Part shown: piece by piece, positions 44,961 through 58,659 of the stretch | Numbering within the stretch: the first letter of the stretch is position 1 | Layout: every line of letters begins with the position of its first letter | NCBI GenBank assembly: GCA_028554755.1 | Contig: JAPTOF010000010.1 | Location: 9,212,001 to 9,276,000 of the forward strand | DNA length: 64,000 nt | Reading direction: 5' to 3' | Source: Cordia subcordata | Lineage: Eukaryota; Streptophyta; Magnoliopsida; Boraginales; Cordiaceae | The notes under the pieces: generated by a model | Told to the model about the DNA's origin: nothing | What the model saw: the letters and a program-made list of their open reading frames with translations, nothing else | Database searches by the model: none | Translations under genes and position numbers: made by a program

Positions 44961-45890
44961 CTTTTATGTTCACTTTTATCGAAAGCCTATAAAATTGCAT
45001 AAAACAAAAAAACCCCACAGGATTATCCAAAATTAGAAAGTTATTAGAGTAGAATTCAAATAGAAAATCTCAAGAAATTAAAAAAAAAAATTTGTTAGAG
45101 TAAAGTTGAAAGCTATTAAAAAGATATATTTTTAAATGTGAAAAAATATATAGTAGTAGTTCAAGTTGGCCTAACAATTCACCTCCATTAAAGACCAGCT
45201 CCACAACCACCATCACATTTTTTTTTTCTTTTGACATCATAAATTTGAAAATAATAAAAAGCCATCTGTGACTTAAAGGAGGCGATTAGATAATTTTATC
45301 CTCATATTAATGGTAGCTTAAAATTTTTTATTTACAGTCGATTAAAAATACATAATTTAATACTTATGTAAGGATAATCCTTTAATAAAAACTAAAATTA
45401 ACTTTTCACCTTAAAAACTTCAAAAATATATACATTAAATATAACTTCGATGCACTCATTAATTATTTTATTGTACTAAAACCAAAAAAAAAGGACAAAA
45501 AACAAAAAGCAAAAACAAAAAGAGTTGTAGTAGCCTAGATCGGAATTCATTTCTTTTTCTCCGGCCCACGTGATAGATATTGCTATATGGACCATATACA
45601 AACAATAAATTGTTGTACCTTCTGCAGATAAACTTGTACGTCGTTTTCGACATTTTGCTGCCCCATTTGTCAAAACCACGACCCTATTTGTATGACTTGT
45701 TTGGATTGTTTTCTCTTTTTAATAAAAAAATATTTTTGAAAAAATATATTTTTTTGTAATAAATATTTAATTTGTTTTTAGAAGTTCTAACAATAATATA
45801 TTTAACTCTTTTAAGAATAAAAGTAATTTTTAATTATTAAAAACGTTTTTTTGGAAAAAGACAACTTAAACGAATTTTTAATCTTCATCG
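44961..45890. other. Intergenic, AT-rich, no gene
   Basis: No gene or element recognised; distal upstream region of the kinesin gene. Confidence 0.4.
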
Positions 45891-45897
45891 TTCAGGT

Positions 45898-45972
45898 CAC
45901 GTGCGTACCCCACGTGCCAAAATCTCATGTCGTGGCACTATTCTCTGGTGTAATAAAAGAAGACCACGTGCA
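45898..45972 (+). promoter_or_regulatory. Cluster of CACGTG/ACGTG motifs upstream of the kinesin gene
   Basis: CACGTG cores occur at about 45,899, 45,911 and 45,964 (TCACGTGCG, CCACGTGCC, CCACGTGCA) within 75 bp, about 190-255 bases before the ATG. A further CACGTG is near 45,567. These are G-box type sites. Confidence 0.55.
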
Positions 45973-46017
45973 CCTAACATACACGATCCGCACCACACAA
46001 TACAAAAACTCACATCC

Positions 46018-46028
46018 CCTAACGGCTA
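46018..46028 (+). promoter_or_regulatory. Mitosis-specific activator (MSA) element
   Basis: CCTAACGGCTA matches every position of the plant MSA consensus YCYAACGGYYA, bound by MYB3R factors that drive G2/M genes. It lies 127 bases before the kinesin ATG, the expected place, and cytokinetic kinesins are known MSA-controlled genes. A (CT)n tract (46,084-46,110) in the likely 5' untranslated region follows. Confidence 0.75.
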
Positions 46029-46154
46029 GTTTTTCAAATCCATTCTCTTCTCCTCCTTCTTCATTCAAACCAAACCCTAAAACCTCTCTCTCTCTCTTTC
46101 TCTCTCTCAGTATACACACACAAACACGCACTAATTTTCATTTCATAGAAGAAA

Positions 46155-49100
46155 ATGAAACATTTTCTGCTACCAAGAAACACATTCTTGAGAGAGAACC
46201 ACCATCACCACCACAACGGGGCAGCGATTACAGCACCGTCATCATCTCCGAACCCTAAAAATCAACCGAGTGGTAAATCGAAGAAGGCGAAGCGCTCTTC
46301 GTCTTCAAAGGAAAATGCGGATCCTAACTCCATGTCTCCAGCATCGCCGCCGCCTTCTTTCAAGAGTCCGCTTCCGCCTCGGCCCCCGCCCGCGAATTCG
46401 TTGAAGCGGAAACTGAACGCTGAGTCCGCGGCCTTCACGGCTCCGGATTCCGGAGTTGGTGGTGATGGTGGTGCTGGCTGCTCCGATTCAGGAGTTAAAG
46501 TAAGATACGAGTGAATTCCTAATTTTCTTTTACTAAGTAGAAACCCTAATTTAGCATTAATTTTTTTTGTGGATTCTGTTGGTTTTTGGATTTTGTATTA
46601 TTTAGTCTTGGATTCCTGATTTTCTTATACTATGTAGAAACCTTAATTTAGCACTAATCTTTTTGTGGATTCTGTTGATTTTTGGATTTTGTATTAATTA
46701 GTCTTGGTTGAGAATTAAAAATATGGGGAAAATGGAAGAAATCAACTGAGAGATTAACTTTTGCTCTTATTTTGATTTGATTTTATTTTTCCCTGGTTCA
46801 GTTCTTTTAATTGATTTGATGAAAATGAGTTGGGTTGTCTTTATCATTTCCAGGGAACTTCAATTCAATAGATATCAGAACTATTCATCGAATTGCATAA
46901 GATCATATGAATGTGTATGTCTTAGTGCCGGCTATGCATTTTCAGTTGAACAACTTCCACTCAATTTCTATAGATTATGTGTGTCTGTGTGTATGTGTGT
47001 ATGTGTGAGCGTGCATGCTTTTTCAGTTAAAATCCAATCCGTAAATAGTGTATGCCATTGTGTATGTGTGCTTTTTTTTTTTTCATTTAATTGAATTCAA
47101 TGGGAAAGTATTTTGGTTTCTTAACCTTCTACATTTCTGTTAATTTAGTTGGGAGGCAACTAAAATATTTCTAGCTAAATGCAGTAGTTGAATGTGCTTG
47201 GTTGCCACAAACCTTTTTTTTCCCTTTTTGCTGAAGTTCTATAAATCTTCGCTCATTTGGTTTTTTTTCTTTTTCTTTTTGGCTCTGACCTTCTTTTTTA
47301 GTGAGTTTGGAACACAAGAAAATGATTCTAGTGCAAGGATAGATCACCATACATTTGGGAATTTCTTTTGCCTTATAAGATCTTGCTCATTCTGTCAAAA
47401 CAGGTTATAGTGAGGATGCGGCCACCAAATAATAATGAAGAAGAGGGAGAAGTGATTGTACGGAAAATCTCAAATAATACCTTGACAATAGCAGGACATT
47501 CCTTTACATTTGATTCAATTGCAGACTATGAGGCTACACAGGCAAGTAATCATTTTATTGGCATTTCCTATCGGAAATATACCAATATCAATTAGTATAA
47601 TACTTATTTCTGTGCGCTTGTTAATTGCCATCATAATTTTTATTATGGTTGTGCATTTTCTCAGGTTGATGTATTTCAGCTTGTCGGAGCTCCTCTTGTT
47701 GAAAATTGCCTTGCAGGGTTTAACAGTTCTGTTTTTGCCTATGGACAGGTGCTCATTTTTGTTTATAGATACTTTTAGTGCACAATCAATGACAATGGCT
47801 GCTTTTAGGGATGATAATGTACTAACGTTTGTTAAATGTTGAAATTGCATCAATTAGACTGGAAGTGGGAAGACCTATACCATATGGGGACCGGCAAATG
47901 CTTTATCGGGAGACAACCTCTTGAGTGACCGACAAGGCTTAACACCCCGAATTTTCCAGAGGCTTTTTGACCGCATTAGTGAGGTTCTGGACGAGAGGTT
48001 CTTTATTCTTGTATAGTTACATAGTTAGGATACAAGAATGTGTAGATAGTTTGAATTGCTAATGTATGTAAGTTAAGGATTGCTCCTTGCCACCCCCGTG
48101 TTGCACATTTCTGTACTTTAAAAAAAAAAAAGGAAAGAAAATAGCGAGGTGTTTACTCCAAACTTTTAACTATAACACATTGACTATATGACGTACATTA
48201 ATATCTAAATTTTCTCTTTGTTTCTTTATTTTATTTTTGTTGTAGGAGCAAACTAAGCACACAGACAGACAGCTCATATATCAATGTAGATGTTCTTTTC
48301 TTGAGGTTAATTAACTGGAAACTCGTCCTTTGGTTACTTTGAAGTTTTTTTTTAACTTAATTGACACGGCTCAACTTAATTCGCCTTTTTGGCTTCTGAA
48401 CTCCTTTTATGTCTTTGCAGATATATAACGAGCAAATCACTGATCTGCTTGACCCAACTCAAAAGAATCTTCAAGTAATAAGGACATAGGTTTATTTTGG
48501 TCAAAAAAATCATTTTACATTCATTTGTTTCCTTATTTACCTTGGATTTCTTTGTCTAGATTCGTGAAGATGTGAAAACTGGTGTGTATGTTGAAAATTT
48601 GACAGAGGAGCATGTTTCTACAACAGAGGACGTGAAGAAGCTTCTGATAAAGGTTGGTTCCATCTCCATTATTTCAGCATATTGACAGCAATAAACCAAA
48701 TGAAACAATTAAATTAAAGTCACGCACTTCATATATAAGTAGCTGAGGAAAGTTAGTGAAAAATATGTAACATTTTATTGCTAGATCTTTTGACAATTAC
48801 TTATTTTAGAAAGGAAAGAGATGTTGCTAAGACCAGAGTAATTAACCTATCTATATTCTTTCTTTTGTTTCTTTAATTCCATTCCCCCCACCCCAACAAA
48901 CTCACACTAGAATATCATATCAATAATGGTAATAAATAGAAGTGCATAGAGTTTCAAGTTCACCTTGTAAAACTTTGGCTTCCTCCTACCAGTTTCCCCT
49001 TTCTTTAATGCTAATATTGTAAATGGAGTAGAATGTTTTTGAGTCTCCACCTAACTCTTCTAGTTTCAAGAGCCCTTGTTCCTGGCTCAAGCTAACATGC

Positions 49101-52100
49101 TTCCCAAAAACAAAATTATGCTTATGTATGAGCATCATTACATTCTTGCTTACTAATGTGGTGACTATGGATATACCAAAGATCTCAAGGGTCATGATGT
49201 ATGCATGTTTTCTATATTTATTGTCTCAGAAAGAAATGATTAAACATGCAACATAAATGCAAGAATCTATATTGTGAAAAGGAGTGTATATTTTATTGCA
49301 GACATTCAATAACAATTCTGAAATTGTTGAATTGACTTGACCATGTGATGTCAACTAGATATTGAGCACCAAACGGAAAAAAAAGATGGAAGAAAAATGA
49401 AGTTGAGATACTAAAATCTTACCAGATGTATGTCTGTTCTTTGTATTGGCATTTTAAGTTATGAGATCAAATTTTGCAGGGATTGTCAAACCGGAGAACC
49501 GGTGCAACGAGTATGAATGCTGAGAGTTCTCGTTCCCACAGTGTGTTTACCTGCGTTGTTGAATCACGATGTAAGGTAATAAACACTGGCATTCCAAACG
49601 GACTATAAGCTCTTCCTACCACAACTTCAAGAGAATTGTGTCTTCCTTGGCATCTATGTCTTATCACTTCTCTTGGTATTATTGTTATTTGCAGAGCATT
49701 GAAGGTGGTTTAAGCTGCTTAAAAAAGAGTAGAATAAATCTTGTTGATCTTGCTGGATCAGAAAGGCAGAAACTGACAGGTGCAGCTGGAGAACGCTTGA
49801 AGGAAGCAGGAAATATCAATCGTTCACTTTCACAGCTAGGGTATGGTTTCCATTGTGCTAACAGAGATTGAATTGTATGTCTCTGGTGATTGACAGTCTG
49901 CCTAACCACCAAATTATTTCCTTTGACATACCGCTTTGTTTGCTGGATTTGTGGAACTCACACGGTGATGTATCTGTTCTGTGAGTGCGTCAACATGTCT
50001 CCTATATACATAGTCCCCAAAATATAGAAAATCTTTCTCCAGAGATCTTATATTTCTGAGTATCTTTCAATACTTGTAGCTAAGTAGTATTGAAGATTTC
50101 TTTATGGAAAAAACTTCATCTGTTTATATGGATCCTATACTATCAAGGTCATTAGCTATTATAGGCTGATTTTGAAATAAAATGATTATTGAATAATGTA
50201 ACAATTGACTTAACAGTTAAAAGATATGCAAGCTTTTTAAATTACGTAGTGCTGTAGACTTTTAAGCCTGTGTAGAGAATGTCTTGGACCAATTTTCAGG
50301 AAACAGGGGTGTAAATATTTACTTGGAGCAGAAGACAACTGATGTACTTGAAGTGTGCCTCTACACATGGAGTTTGGAGGTCAATCTTATTGGTATACAT
50401 TATTAATTATGGATGAGGGATACCACTATTCTCTTTTATGGATATGATAGTTGCCTGAACATGCAACTTGGAGGCCGACCTTTTTGTTCGAGTACAATCA
50501 TAGTAACCTACCCCTTACCCCTAAGTGAGCCAAGCAGACACTGCATAATGGGAAAATGTGGCCACTTAACTAATCGCTGATTTGAGGTCCCTTTGAGGTC
50601 TATATTATCATTTTGGAGGTGATGAAGCTTCATCATATAGACCAAAAACTCATTTAAGGATCTTTTGGATGTGGGCAGGATAAGTTTCTTGCCAGAGAAT
50701 CAAATCCTTCTAGAAGAAACTTGTCTGTCAAATTTGACGGGCTATAGTTCTTACAACGTGAAGTCATTATTTCATATTGTTAGTATCTTGCTCTTCTATG
50801 GAACTAATCTTGTTACAATCAGCAAGTCATACACAAGTTTTATCATGAAAAAGATGCTGATTGCGTTTGCCTTTGGTATTACAGGAACTTGATCAACATT
50901 CTTGCGGAAGTTTCCCAAACAGGAAAACAAAGGCATATCCCATATAGAGATTCAAAGTTGACGTTCTTATTGCAGGAATCTCTTGGTGGAAATGCAAAGC
51001 TGGTGATGATCTGTGCCATTTTTCCTGCACAGAGGTGATAGTTTGAAACCTCTGCTTCTCTTTCTTGTTAATGTTTATTTGTTCTATGCATCTTTTCATT
51101 TGTTTTCTTGTTCTTAAAATGTGACGTGTTTGAGTTAATTACACAGCTGCAAGAGTGAGACTTTTAGTACTTTAAGATTTGCCCAACGTGCCAAGGCAAT
51201 AAAGAACAAGGCAGTTGTTAATGAAGAGATGGAAGATGATGTGAATGTTTTGAGAGAAGTAATCCGGCAGCTAAAGGTATATGCTCCAATTCATTTTTGG
51301 CCCTCGTTCCCTCTCTTGTTACTTTCGCTCTCTTTTTCCTCTCTCGCCTCTCTCTTTCTCTCCCCTCTTTCTTAATATCAGAAAGCACATTAAACGAATC
51401 CTACAAAGAAATATATCAGTACTGAGCATGTTACTAATATTTCCTTTATTTTTGCAATCTAAGGAGGAATTGGTTCGAATGAAAACCAATGGTAATCAGA
51501 CGGATGCAAATGCCAACTTTTCTTCAAGATGGAATGCACGTAGAAGCTTGAATCTCCTAAAATTTAGCCTTAACCGTCCATTGATATTACCTCATGTAGA
51601 TGATGACAGTGATGAAGAAATGGAAATTGTTAATGAGGAGACTGAAGAGAATGCTCAACATCTGTTGGAGCTTGGGACATCTGTTGAAAGAATCAATGTA
51701 GCCCAGCCTAGGATATGTAGAAGTGCATGTGCAGAACAAGAAGTTTCTGAAGATACTGATGTTATTGTGGATGAAGTTGGTGAACAAGCTGATAAGGATG
51801 GAATGAACACTATCGATTTTGGTGAACTTGAGAAATGTCCAAAGACTGATCTAGCACATCATGATAGTTGCACCAAGGGAACTGTTAGTGATATGATGTC
51901 TTCATCACTTAAAATAATTGGTAATGATTCATGTGGGCAGCCCATTGAAGAGGAGTCTCTTTCATCTTCTGTTAACACTTTGTTAAACACAAAGCTATGT
52001 GAACAAGACATGGAGCATCCTGGTGAGCAAATTTCTGCAGATGTTTTGATGGGAGATACACCTACAGGATCTGAAGCATGCTTGGAGAATGGCAGAAGTA

Positions 52101-55100
52101 CTGCTGATCTTAGCATAGTCCCATCAGATGTATCCCCAATTCTGAAATCTCCTACTCCAAGTATTTCACCTCCTCTGAGTAATAGCAACAGGAAAAGTCT
52201 TAGAACTTCATCATCGTTAACTGCAACACAAAAATCAGACACTAAGTTGGAGTTGGAGGCTGCATGTTTATCCTTTGCAAAGCCATCAGATAGTATCTGC
52301 TTGAATTCCTCGTTGACTCAGAGACGTAAAATTTCTTCAATACCAACTGAATATTTGGCTGCTAGTCTGCATCGTGGTCTTGAAATTATTGATAGTCATC
52401 GCAAGAGTGCAGCTTTAAGGAGGTCCTCTTTCAGGTTTTCTTGCAAGCCTACCGATATTAAAGCCATTATACCACTTTCTAGAGTTGATGTGGGTGTGCA
52501 AACTCTTCTGCAAGACAGTCATGTATTGGAAAATGACTCAAGTTCATTTCTATGTTCTAAATGCAAAACCATATATTATCAAGACAAGCTTCATTCTAGA
52601 GAAACCCCTCATATGCAGTTAGTTCCTGTTGATGGGCCAGAGTCTTGTGACAAATACAAGAATCAAGTTCCCAGAGTACGTAATAGGTTTTTATTAGAGA
52701 CTTCATTATGTTATTTTTGCATTTTGTGTTTTTTTAATGCATTCCAGTTTATATATATTTCAGGCTGTAGAAAAAGTCTTGGCTGGTGCCATCCGAAGAG
52801 AGATGGCATTAGAAGAGATATGTGCACAACAAAATACCGAGATTATGCAACTCAACCGTTTGGTAAGTTTGCTTGTTAGTACTTCTGCCACTTATGCCTG
52901 TCTGTTTGACATTTTTCTTATCTTGAACAGGTCCATCAATACAAACATGAGAGAGAATGTAATGCAATTATCAGTCAAACGAAGGAAGATAAGATTGTTC
53001 GCCTAGAGAGCTTGATGGATGGAATTCTTCCATCTGAGGAGTTTATGGATGATGAGATGTTATCTCTAGTTCATGAACATAAGGTGTGTATTTGACTTTT
53101 TAGTCTGATCAACATTACATCAATGCCATTCTCTAATCGTGGATGTCTTTTTTGGTATACACAGCTTCTGAAAGAAAAATATGAATACCATCCAGAAGTT
53201 TCAAGGGTAAAGATTGAGTTAAAAAGAGTTCAGGATGAGTTAGATCGGTATCGGAACTTCTTTGATATGGGTGAGAGAGATGTTTTGCTGGAGGAGATAC
53301 AAGACTTGAGGAGTCAGCTGCAGTCTTATGTGGATTCTTCAATTAAGTCATCAAAAAAGCAAAGTGCTACTATCTCACAGTTGTCAGATACATCTGAGCC
53401 TAGTGTAGCTCCACCTTTGCCTACGGTTCCAGAATCAATGGAGGAGATTGTTGAGCAGAGACTTGAACAGGAAAGAATAAAATGGATTGAAACAGAAAGC
53501 AAATGGATTTCTCTTGTAGAAGAATTGAGATTGGAACTTGATGCTAGCCGGAGACTTGCTCAAAAGCAAAAGCATGAACTGGACACGGAGAGAAAATGCT
53601 CCGAAGAGCTGAAAGAGGCAATGCAGTTGGCAATGGAAGGACATGCAAGGGTGCTTGAGCAATATGCTGAACTTGAAGAGAAACATATGGAGTTGCTTGT
53701 AAGGCATAGAAAGATTCAGGATGGAATAGAAGATGTAAAGAAAGCTGCTGCTAAGGCAGGAGTGAGGGGTGTGGAATCTAAGTTCATCAATGCACTTGCT
53801 GCTGAGATTTCAGCACTGAAAGTGGAAAGAGAAAAGGAGAGACGTTACTTTAGGGATGAAAATAAAGGGCTTCAGGCTCAACTGAGGGATACTGCTGAAG
53901 CTGTACAGGCAGCAGGCGAATTACTTGTACGGCTTAAAGAAGCAGAAGAGGCTATTGCAGCTGCAGAGGTATGCCAGAAATTCGTTACTGATCCATTATA
54001 TATATTTTTTATTATTCTATATGCTGTAAGTTATTCTCTTTAAATTTCCCTATTATTCTGGCACGAATGTCTTGCTCAGAGCATATGTTAATCTTATATT
54101 TAATAGCTGTTGGTCCTAGTCATTGAGAATTGCTTCAGTTTTGTCAGTCATGCAACTCAGTTTTGTATTCTTATCTTGTCTTCATGTTTACTAATTTCAT
54201 GCATCCATAGTGCAATGAACTTTCTTGCTGCACAGCTATGTAGGGATACTGATAAAAGAAGATGTAATAAAGGTGTCAATTGATGGGACGAAGCCTTATC
54301 TTTCAAAGACAATTCCAGGAACACTGTAGTTCAATTGTGTTAGTAATCTTTACTTGAGGTCCTAGTTTCTTCCCCTCTTTAGTCTTTCCTTGATTTGTGC
54401 ATGCAGGTCAGAAAGCAGTGGTAAAACATGTCCCAGTTTCTTCTCCTCTTTTTGTATCCTAGTTTCTTCCCCTCTTCTACAACAAAGTCAATTAGTAATA
54501 TAATGGTTTTATTCAATTGCAGGGCATATCTCTTACAGTTTCTTGCTTCTGCTCCTTGAGAGGATTTAGATATTAATACGAGTTCCCATGTCAACTCATA
54601 AAGTTACATCCTTTCTTCCCATACATATCAAAAAGGGAAAGAACCCTGTTAACTCTTATCAATTGCATCCTTTCGTCCTTTCTTCTATCAGTTGGAGCCT
54701 TTTGTCCTTATCTTCTTCCCCAATTATCGCTGAAATACCAGATATTTTGGCTGCATAATTGATCTTTATAGTGTTAGCTACGATAATGTTGTTTATTTAG
54801 GAGCTTGGATTGATTGACTAGTCTACTTACGTGGTTTATATTGAGCTAAAATAACTTGATTCTAGCAGTCTGATTTCTCTTGTTCATCAGTCATGTCATC
54901 ATAACTAAATGCAGATCAGAAAGCAGTGCTAAAACATGCTCTGGTTTCTTCTCCTCTTTTTGTATCCTAGTTTCTTCCCCTCTTCTGCAACAAAGTCAAT
55001 TAGTAATATAATGGTTTTTATTCAGTAGCAGGGCATATCTCTTACAGTTTCTTGCTTCTGCTCCTGGAGACGATTTAGATATTAATATGAGTTCCTCATG

Positions 55101-55983
55101 TCAACTCATAAAGTGACATCCTTTCTTCCCATACATTTCAAAAAGGGAAAGTACCCTGTTAACTCTTATCAATTGCATCCTTTCGTCCCTTCTTCTATTA
55201 ATTGGAGCCTTTCGTCCTTATCTTCTTCCCCAATTATCGCTAATACCAGATATTTTGGCTGCATAATTGAATCTTTATAGTGTTAGCTACGATAATGTTC
55301 TTTATTTAGTAGCTTGTATTGATTGACTCGTCTACTTGCATGGTTTATATTGAGCTAAAATAACTTGATTCTAGCAGTCTGATTTCTCCTGTTCATCAAT
55401 CAAGTCATTATAACTAAATGCTGTTCGCAATATTGTTTTCCTGTTTCCTGTTTCTCCTTGCATGTTCTACAACATAACTTTGAGCCATATATTGGTTTAT
55501 TGCATAGTCCATCAACTCTAGTGAGTGAATTTTGGCAACTTTTGATCAGGGTTTAAGCTAAAAATAGGCTTCTATTCTCGTTGAGATCACTTTTTTCCTT
55601 CTCATAATCAAATTTTGTTAGCATATTCATCTATTAAGCTGTGACTTACCCTTGCAAAATTTATAATCATGCAGAAACGAGCAATGGAGGCAGAGCAAGA
55701 AACTGACAAGGCTTACAAGAAGATTGAGAAACTGAAGAGAAAACATGAAAAGGAGATCAGTGCTTTAAATCACCAACTTCCAGATTCACGGCTTCCTAAA
55801 GAAGCACCAAAACCTGTTTATGATGACTGCAAAATGGCATCAGAAGATGCAGATGAAACCCAAAGCACAGGTGATCAGCAAGGAAAAGATGACTTTGAAC
55901 CGTTCTACAATGCCGAAGAAGAGGAACTAAAACTAGGTGAACCTTCTTCTTGGTTCTCTGGATACGACAGGTGCAATATCTAG
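46155..55983 (+). CDS. KIN12A: KIN-12A/B-type phragmoplast kinesin (PAKRP1), complete
   Basis: Sixteen exons, all in phase, give 1,332 residues: 46155-46499, 47404-47541, 47665-47748, 47858-47983, 48246-48305, 48421-48474, 48560-48652, 49480-49575, 49695-49840, 50885-51034, 51147-51276, 51464-52675, 52764-52862, 52931-53083, 53165-53968, 55675-55983. The N-terminus begins MKHFLLPRN as in known KIN-12A/B. The motor (about 116-460) has P-loop GQTGSGKT (188-195), switch I NAESSRSH (313-320) and switch II VDLAGSE (349-355). The rest is coiled coil with the family segment [20 protein letters not shown], ending [10 protein letters not shown]. The protein moves to microtubule plus ends at the phragmoplast midline and helps build the cell plate. 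Length fits the Arabidopsis pair (about 1,300). Intron 2 uses a GC donor. A versus B paralogue cannot be decided. Confidence 0.95.
47542..47664 (+). other. GC-AG intron 2 of the kinesin gene
   Basis: The exon ends CAG and the intron starts GCAAGT, the typical strong GC-donor context, and ends TTCTCAG. The nearby GT (GGCAAGT) would shift the frame, so GC use is required to join EATQ to [10 protein letters not shown]. Confidence 0.85.
54401..55420. repeat. 508-bp tandem duplication in kinesin intron 15
   Basis: Copies 54401-54908 and 54909-55420 start ATGCAGRTCAGAAAGCAGTG and differ by scattered substitutions and one- or two-base indels. Each contains a TTTCTTCYCCTCTT repeat pair. The duplication accounts for much of the 1,706-bp intron and leaves the acceptor at 55,671-55,674 intact. 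Confidence 0.9.
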
Positions 55984-56909
55984 ACATGATTTTAGTTGAA
56001 ACCACATGTTGTATGTACTAGTTACTGTTGTGCTATGTAGTTCTGGGAAACCCAAGTAAATCATTCAAGTGATCCTCACCAATTGTGAGGACCAATGTCT
56101 TGGCTCTTGCCTTACAATTGTATCCAATTCTATTGATTACATAGGATATGAATGGATGCCCAACTTATACTCTGTTCTTGGGTATCTACTGAGTGTCTTT
56201 ATGGCTAAAATCTTCTCGTGATATGCCCTGTGTGGCTCCGTAACCATCTGATGTAAATATTTACCCTAGAGATTGAATGTTGGTTAATTGAAGATTCAAT
56301 AACGATGACATAATCTAGATAATTCATGCTATTATATCTTCTTTATGATGTTATCTGGGGATCGAAGTCATTGTCCAACTGTAGCTATGAAAGAAAATAA
56401 CAACGGGAGAAATTGCTAACTTGCACAGAATGAATTGTTTGGATTTGATGGATAAGGGTGGACCATGTTCTTGGGACAAATGGACCTGGTGAAAGATCTT
56501 AAAAACAAAAGCTGATGTGCCCATAGGTTTAGAGTCATTTATTTGTTTGGTTTGTGTGTCAAGTGGATAGGGGGCAATCTTCTACTTGCTCACAGAAGCA
56601 TTGTCACTATTCTATTCTGCAATGGGAAGCTAAAAGCAGACAATCCATAAGTACTTGTGTAACTTTGCGTTGCCTGTGGATGTGCTTTTTGAGTGTCTTA
56701 TCATGTCATGGAGACCATATAACAAGTAGCTTGTGGCATTGTCTTCTGTGATTTGCATATCTTCTTACTTGGTGGACCACTTCTCCTGAGCCAATGTTTC
56801 ACTCACCCAAATAGACGATAGGAAAGAACCAAGTATGCTGTGTGTCCCAGCCACACATTGCCCTCTGCAGATAAGATAAATCTATTTAACTACAATGTAG
56901 GGAAGGGCT

Positions 56910-56964
<55 letters not shown>

Positions 56965-58659
56965 CTTTTCATAAAAACTAAATAGTTTGTGCTCCTAACT
57001 TGGGACGAACGTAGGACCTGAATTATTCTGTAGACTAGAATTACCGAGAGGTATAGTAATAGCTCAATGTATCCATCTCTGATTAGAAATATCAAGATAT
57101 ATTGAAATATTTTAGTAGAGTTAGTCACAATTCAAAAAATATAGTCATTTATGATTTTAGGAATTTCAGAATTAAATCAATTATATAGTAATTTTAATCA
57201 ATAAAGGGGTTATGAAAGTGACGCTAACAATGAGCAACCATATATATTTGGAGGCAATAAAATTGTGGCAAGCCATAACTTTTTTTAACTACTGTGGACG
57301 AATAAGAGTTTATTCTTCAGAAGGCCACAATAGTTTTCTTATGAATGTGGAAAATTATTTCTTTATTTAGTTTTTACACTCAGAAATTTATTTTAAACAA
57401 AATCGCTTTAAATCTAAGATAAAATTACAAATTTTGGTATACCAACATACTCTAATATATGCTCCCATAAACTGTTATAAAATAATATTTATGATTAGAC
57501 TTCATAATTTCGAACTCAAAATCATTAACCACAACAAAATCGATATTGAAGCAAGTACAATCAAATCTCTAAATAGCCTATACCATTCAATCGATAGTTT
57601 GGTACCTGGTACTAATACTCTTGAGGGATAAACCCATGGGTGGAAAATAAAAATATCATGATTGTTGTCACAGCCTGGCTTTTTCCCCAACCCCAATTAA
57701 ATATCATAACAAACTAACTCTAAGTTAAAGACTGAGGCTTCTTAAATTGAAAGAAAGGGACATATAAAGTGAAGGGTTGTGTCATATTGTAAAAATATTG
57801 ATCCCAAAGGGTGACAGCCTGTTAGAAATGGACCAGTCCTAATGATCATTCATGTTAACCCCACAAAGCAGACTTGTTCCCTCAGTCTCTCTCCTAACTA
57901 TCATCTCATTATGGACCTTGATTGTTCTTCATGTCCGGAGTAAATCATGGGATGCAATAATTTACTCTCTCTGTACTCTCCAAGTTTACAATTTTGATCG
58001 ATATAGCCCCAAAGGGTTGGTCGTAGGTCAGACTCATCAAATAATAATTCATTGTGACAAATAGTTTTAGATTTAAATTTATAATCTCTTATTACAAATG
58101 GTATTCCGACTTTTAATTGACATTCCACCTCAAGTTTATAACTTCAAGATGAATTTAATCGTATATGTGTGTGTATATCTATGTATGTATATATGTATGT
58201 ATGTATGTATATGTATTATAAATATATAAATTTAAGGGGATATCTTAGAATCAATGTAAATGGTCCTGCTGTGGTCCTTCAGGATTGTAGTTCAGTAAGG
58301 ATATACTATATTTAATATTGTATATGAATTCAATTTTGCCAACAATGTTGGCCATATACCAAATCTCTTGATATGTATATACTAAATCTTTTGTTATGTT
58401 ATTTGTGGCCAACCTCATTTTTCTTAACTTGAATTGCTTCCTTTAATTATTCAGCCATTACTATCCCCAGTACACATACAGGTCAAGTGAAGTTATAGAG
58501 TCACTTTCAAACTAAAAAGATAAATGAGAAAAGGGAAAGGAAAAACCCCCTGATGAATGTAAATAAAATCAATTAATAGGTCACTTTTGGTAGCAGATGA
58601 ATCCAATTAATTATTTTCACATATGCTATTTTTTCCTCTTTTATTTGGACGGGACAATT
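55984..58659. other. Intergenic between kinesin and bHLH genes
   Basis: Holds the 3' untranslated region of the kinesin gene, an (AT)n microsatellite (about 56,913-56,962), a GTAT/TA tract (about 58,162-58,218) and otherwise no recognisable gene. Confidence 0.5.
56913..56962. repeat. (AT)n microsatellite
   Basis: About 50 bp of uninterrupted AT. Confidence 0.95.

Noticed and set aside
45851..46258. 135-codon frame overlapping the kinesin start
   Set aside because: It is out of frame with the kinesin exon 1, which starts at 46,155 with the family-specific MKHFLLPRN; the frame crosses the promoter and leader.
51281..51463. Possible coding start of a separate gene at 51,281
   Set aside because: It is read-through of kinesin intron 11; the true exon begins at 51,464 after an AAG acceptor.
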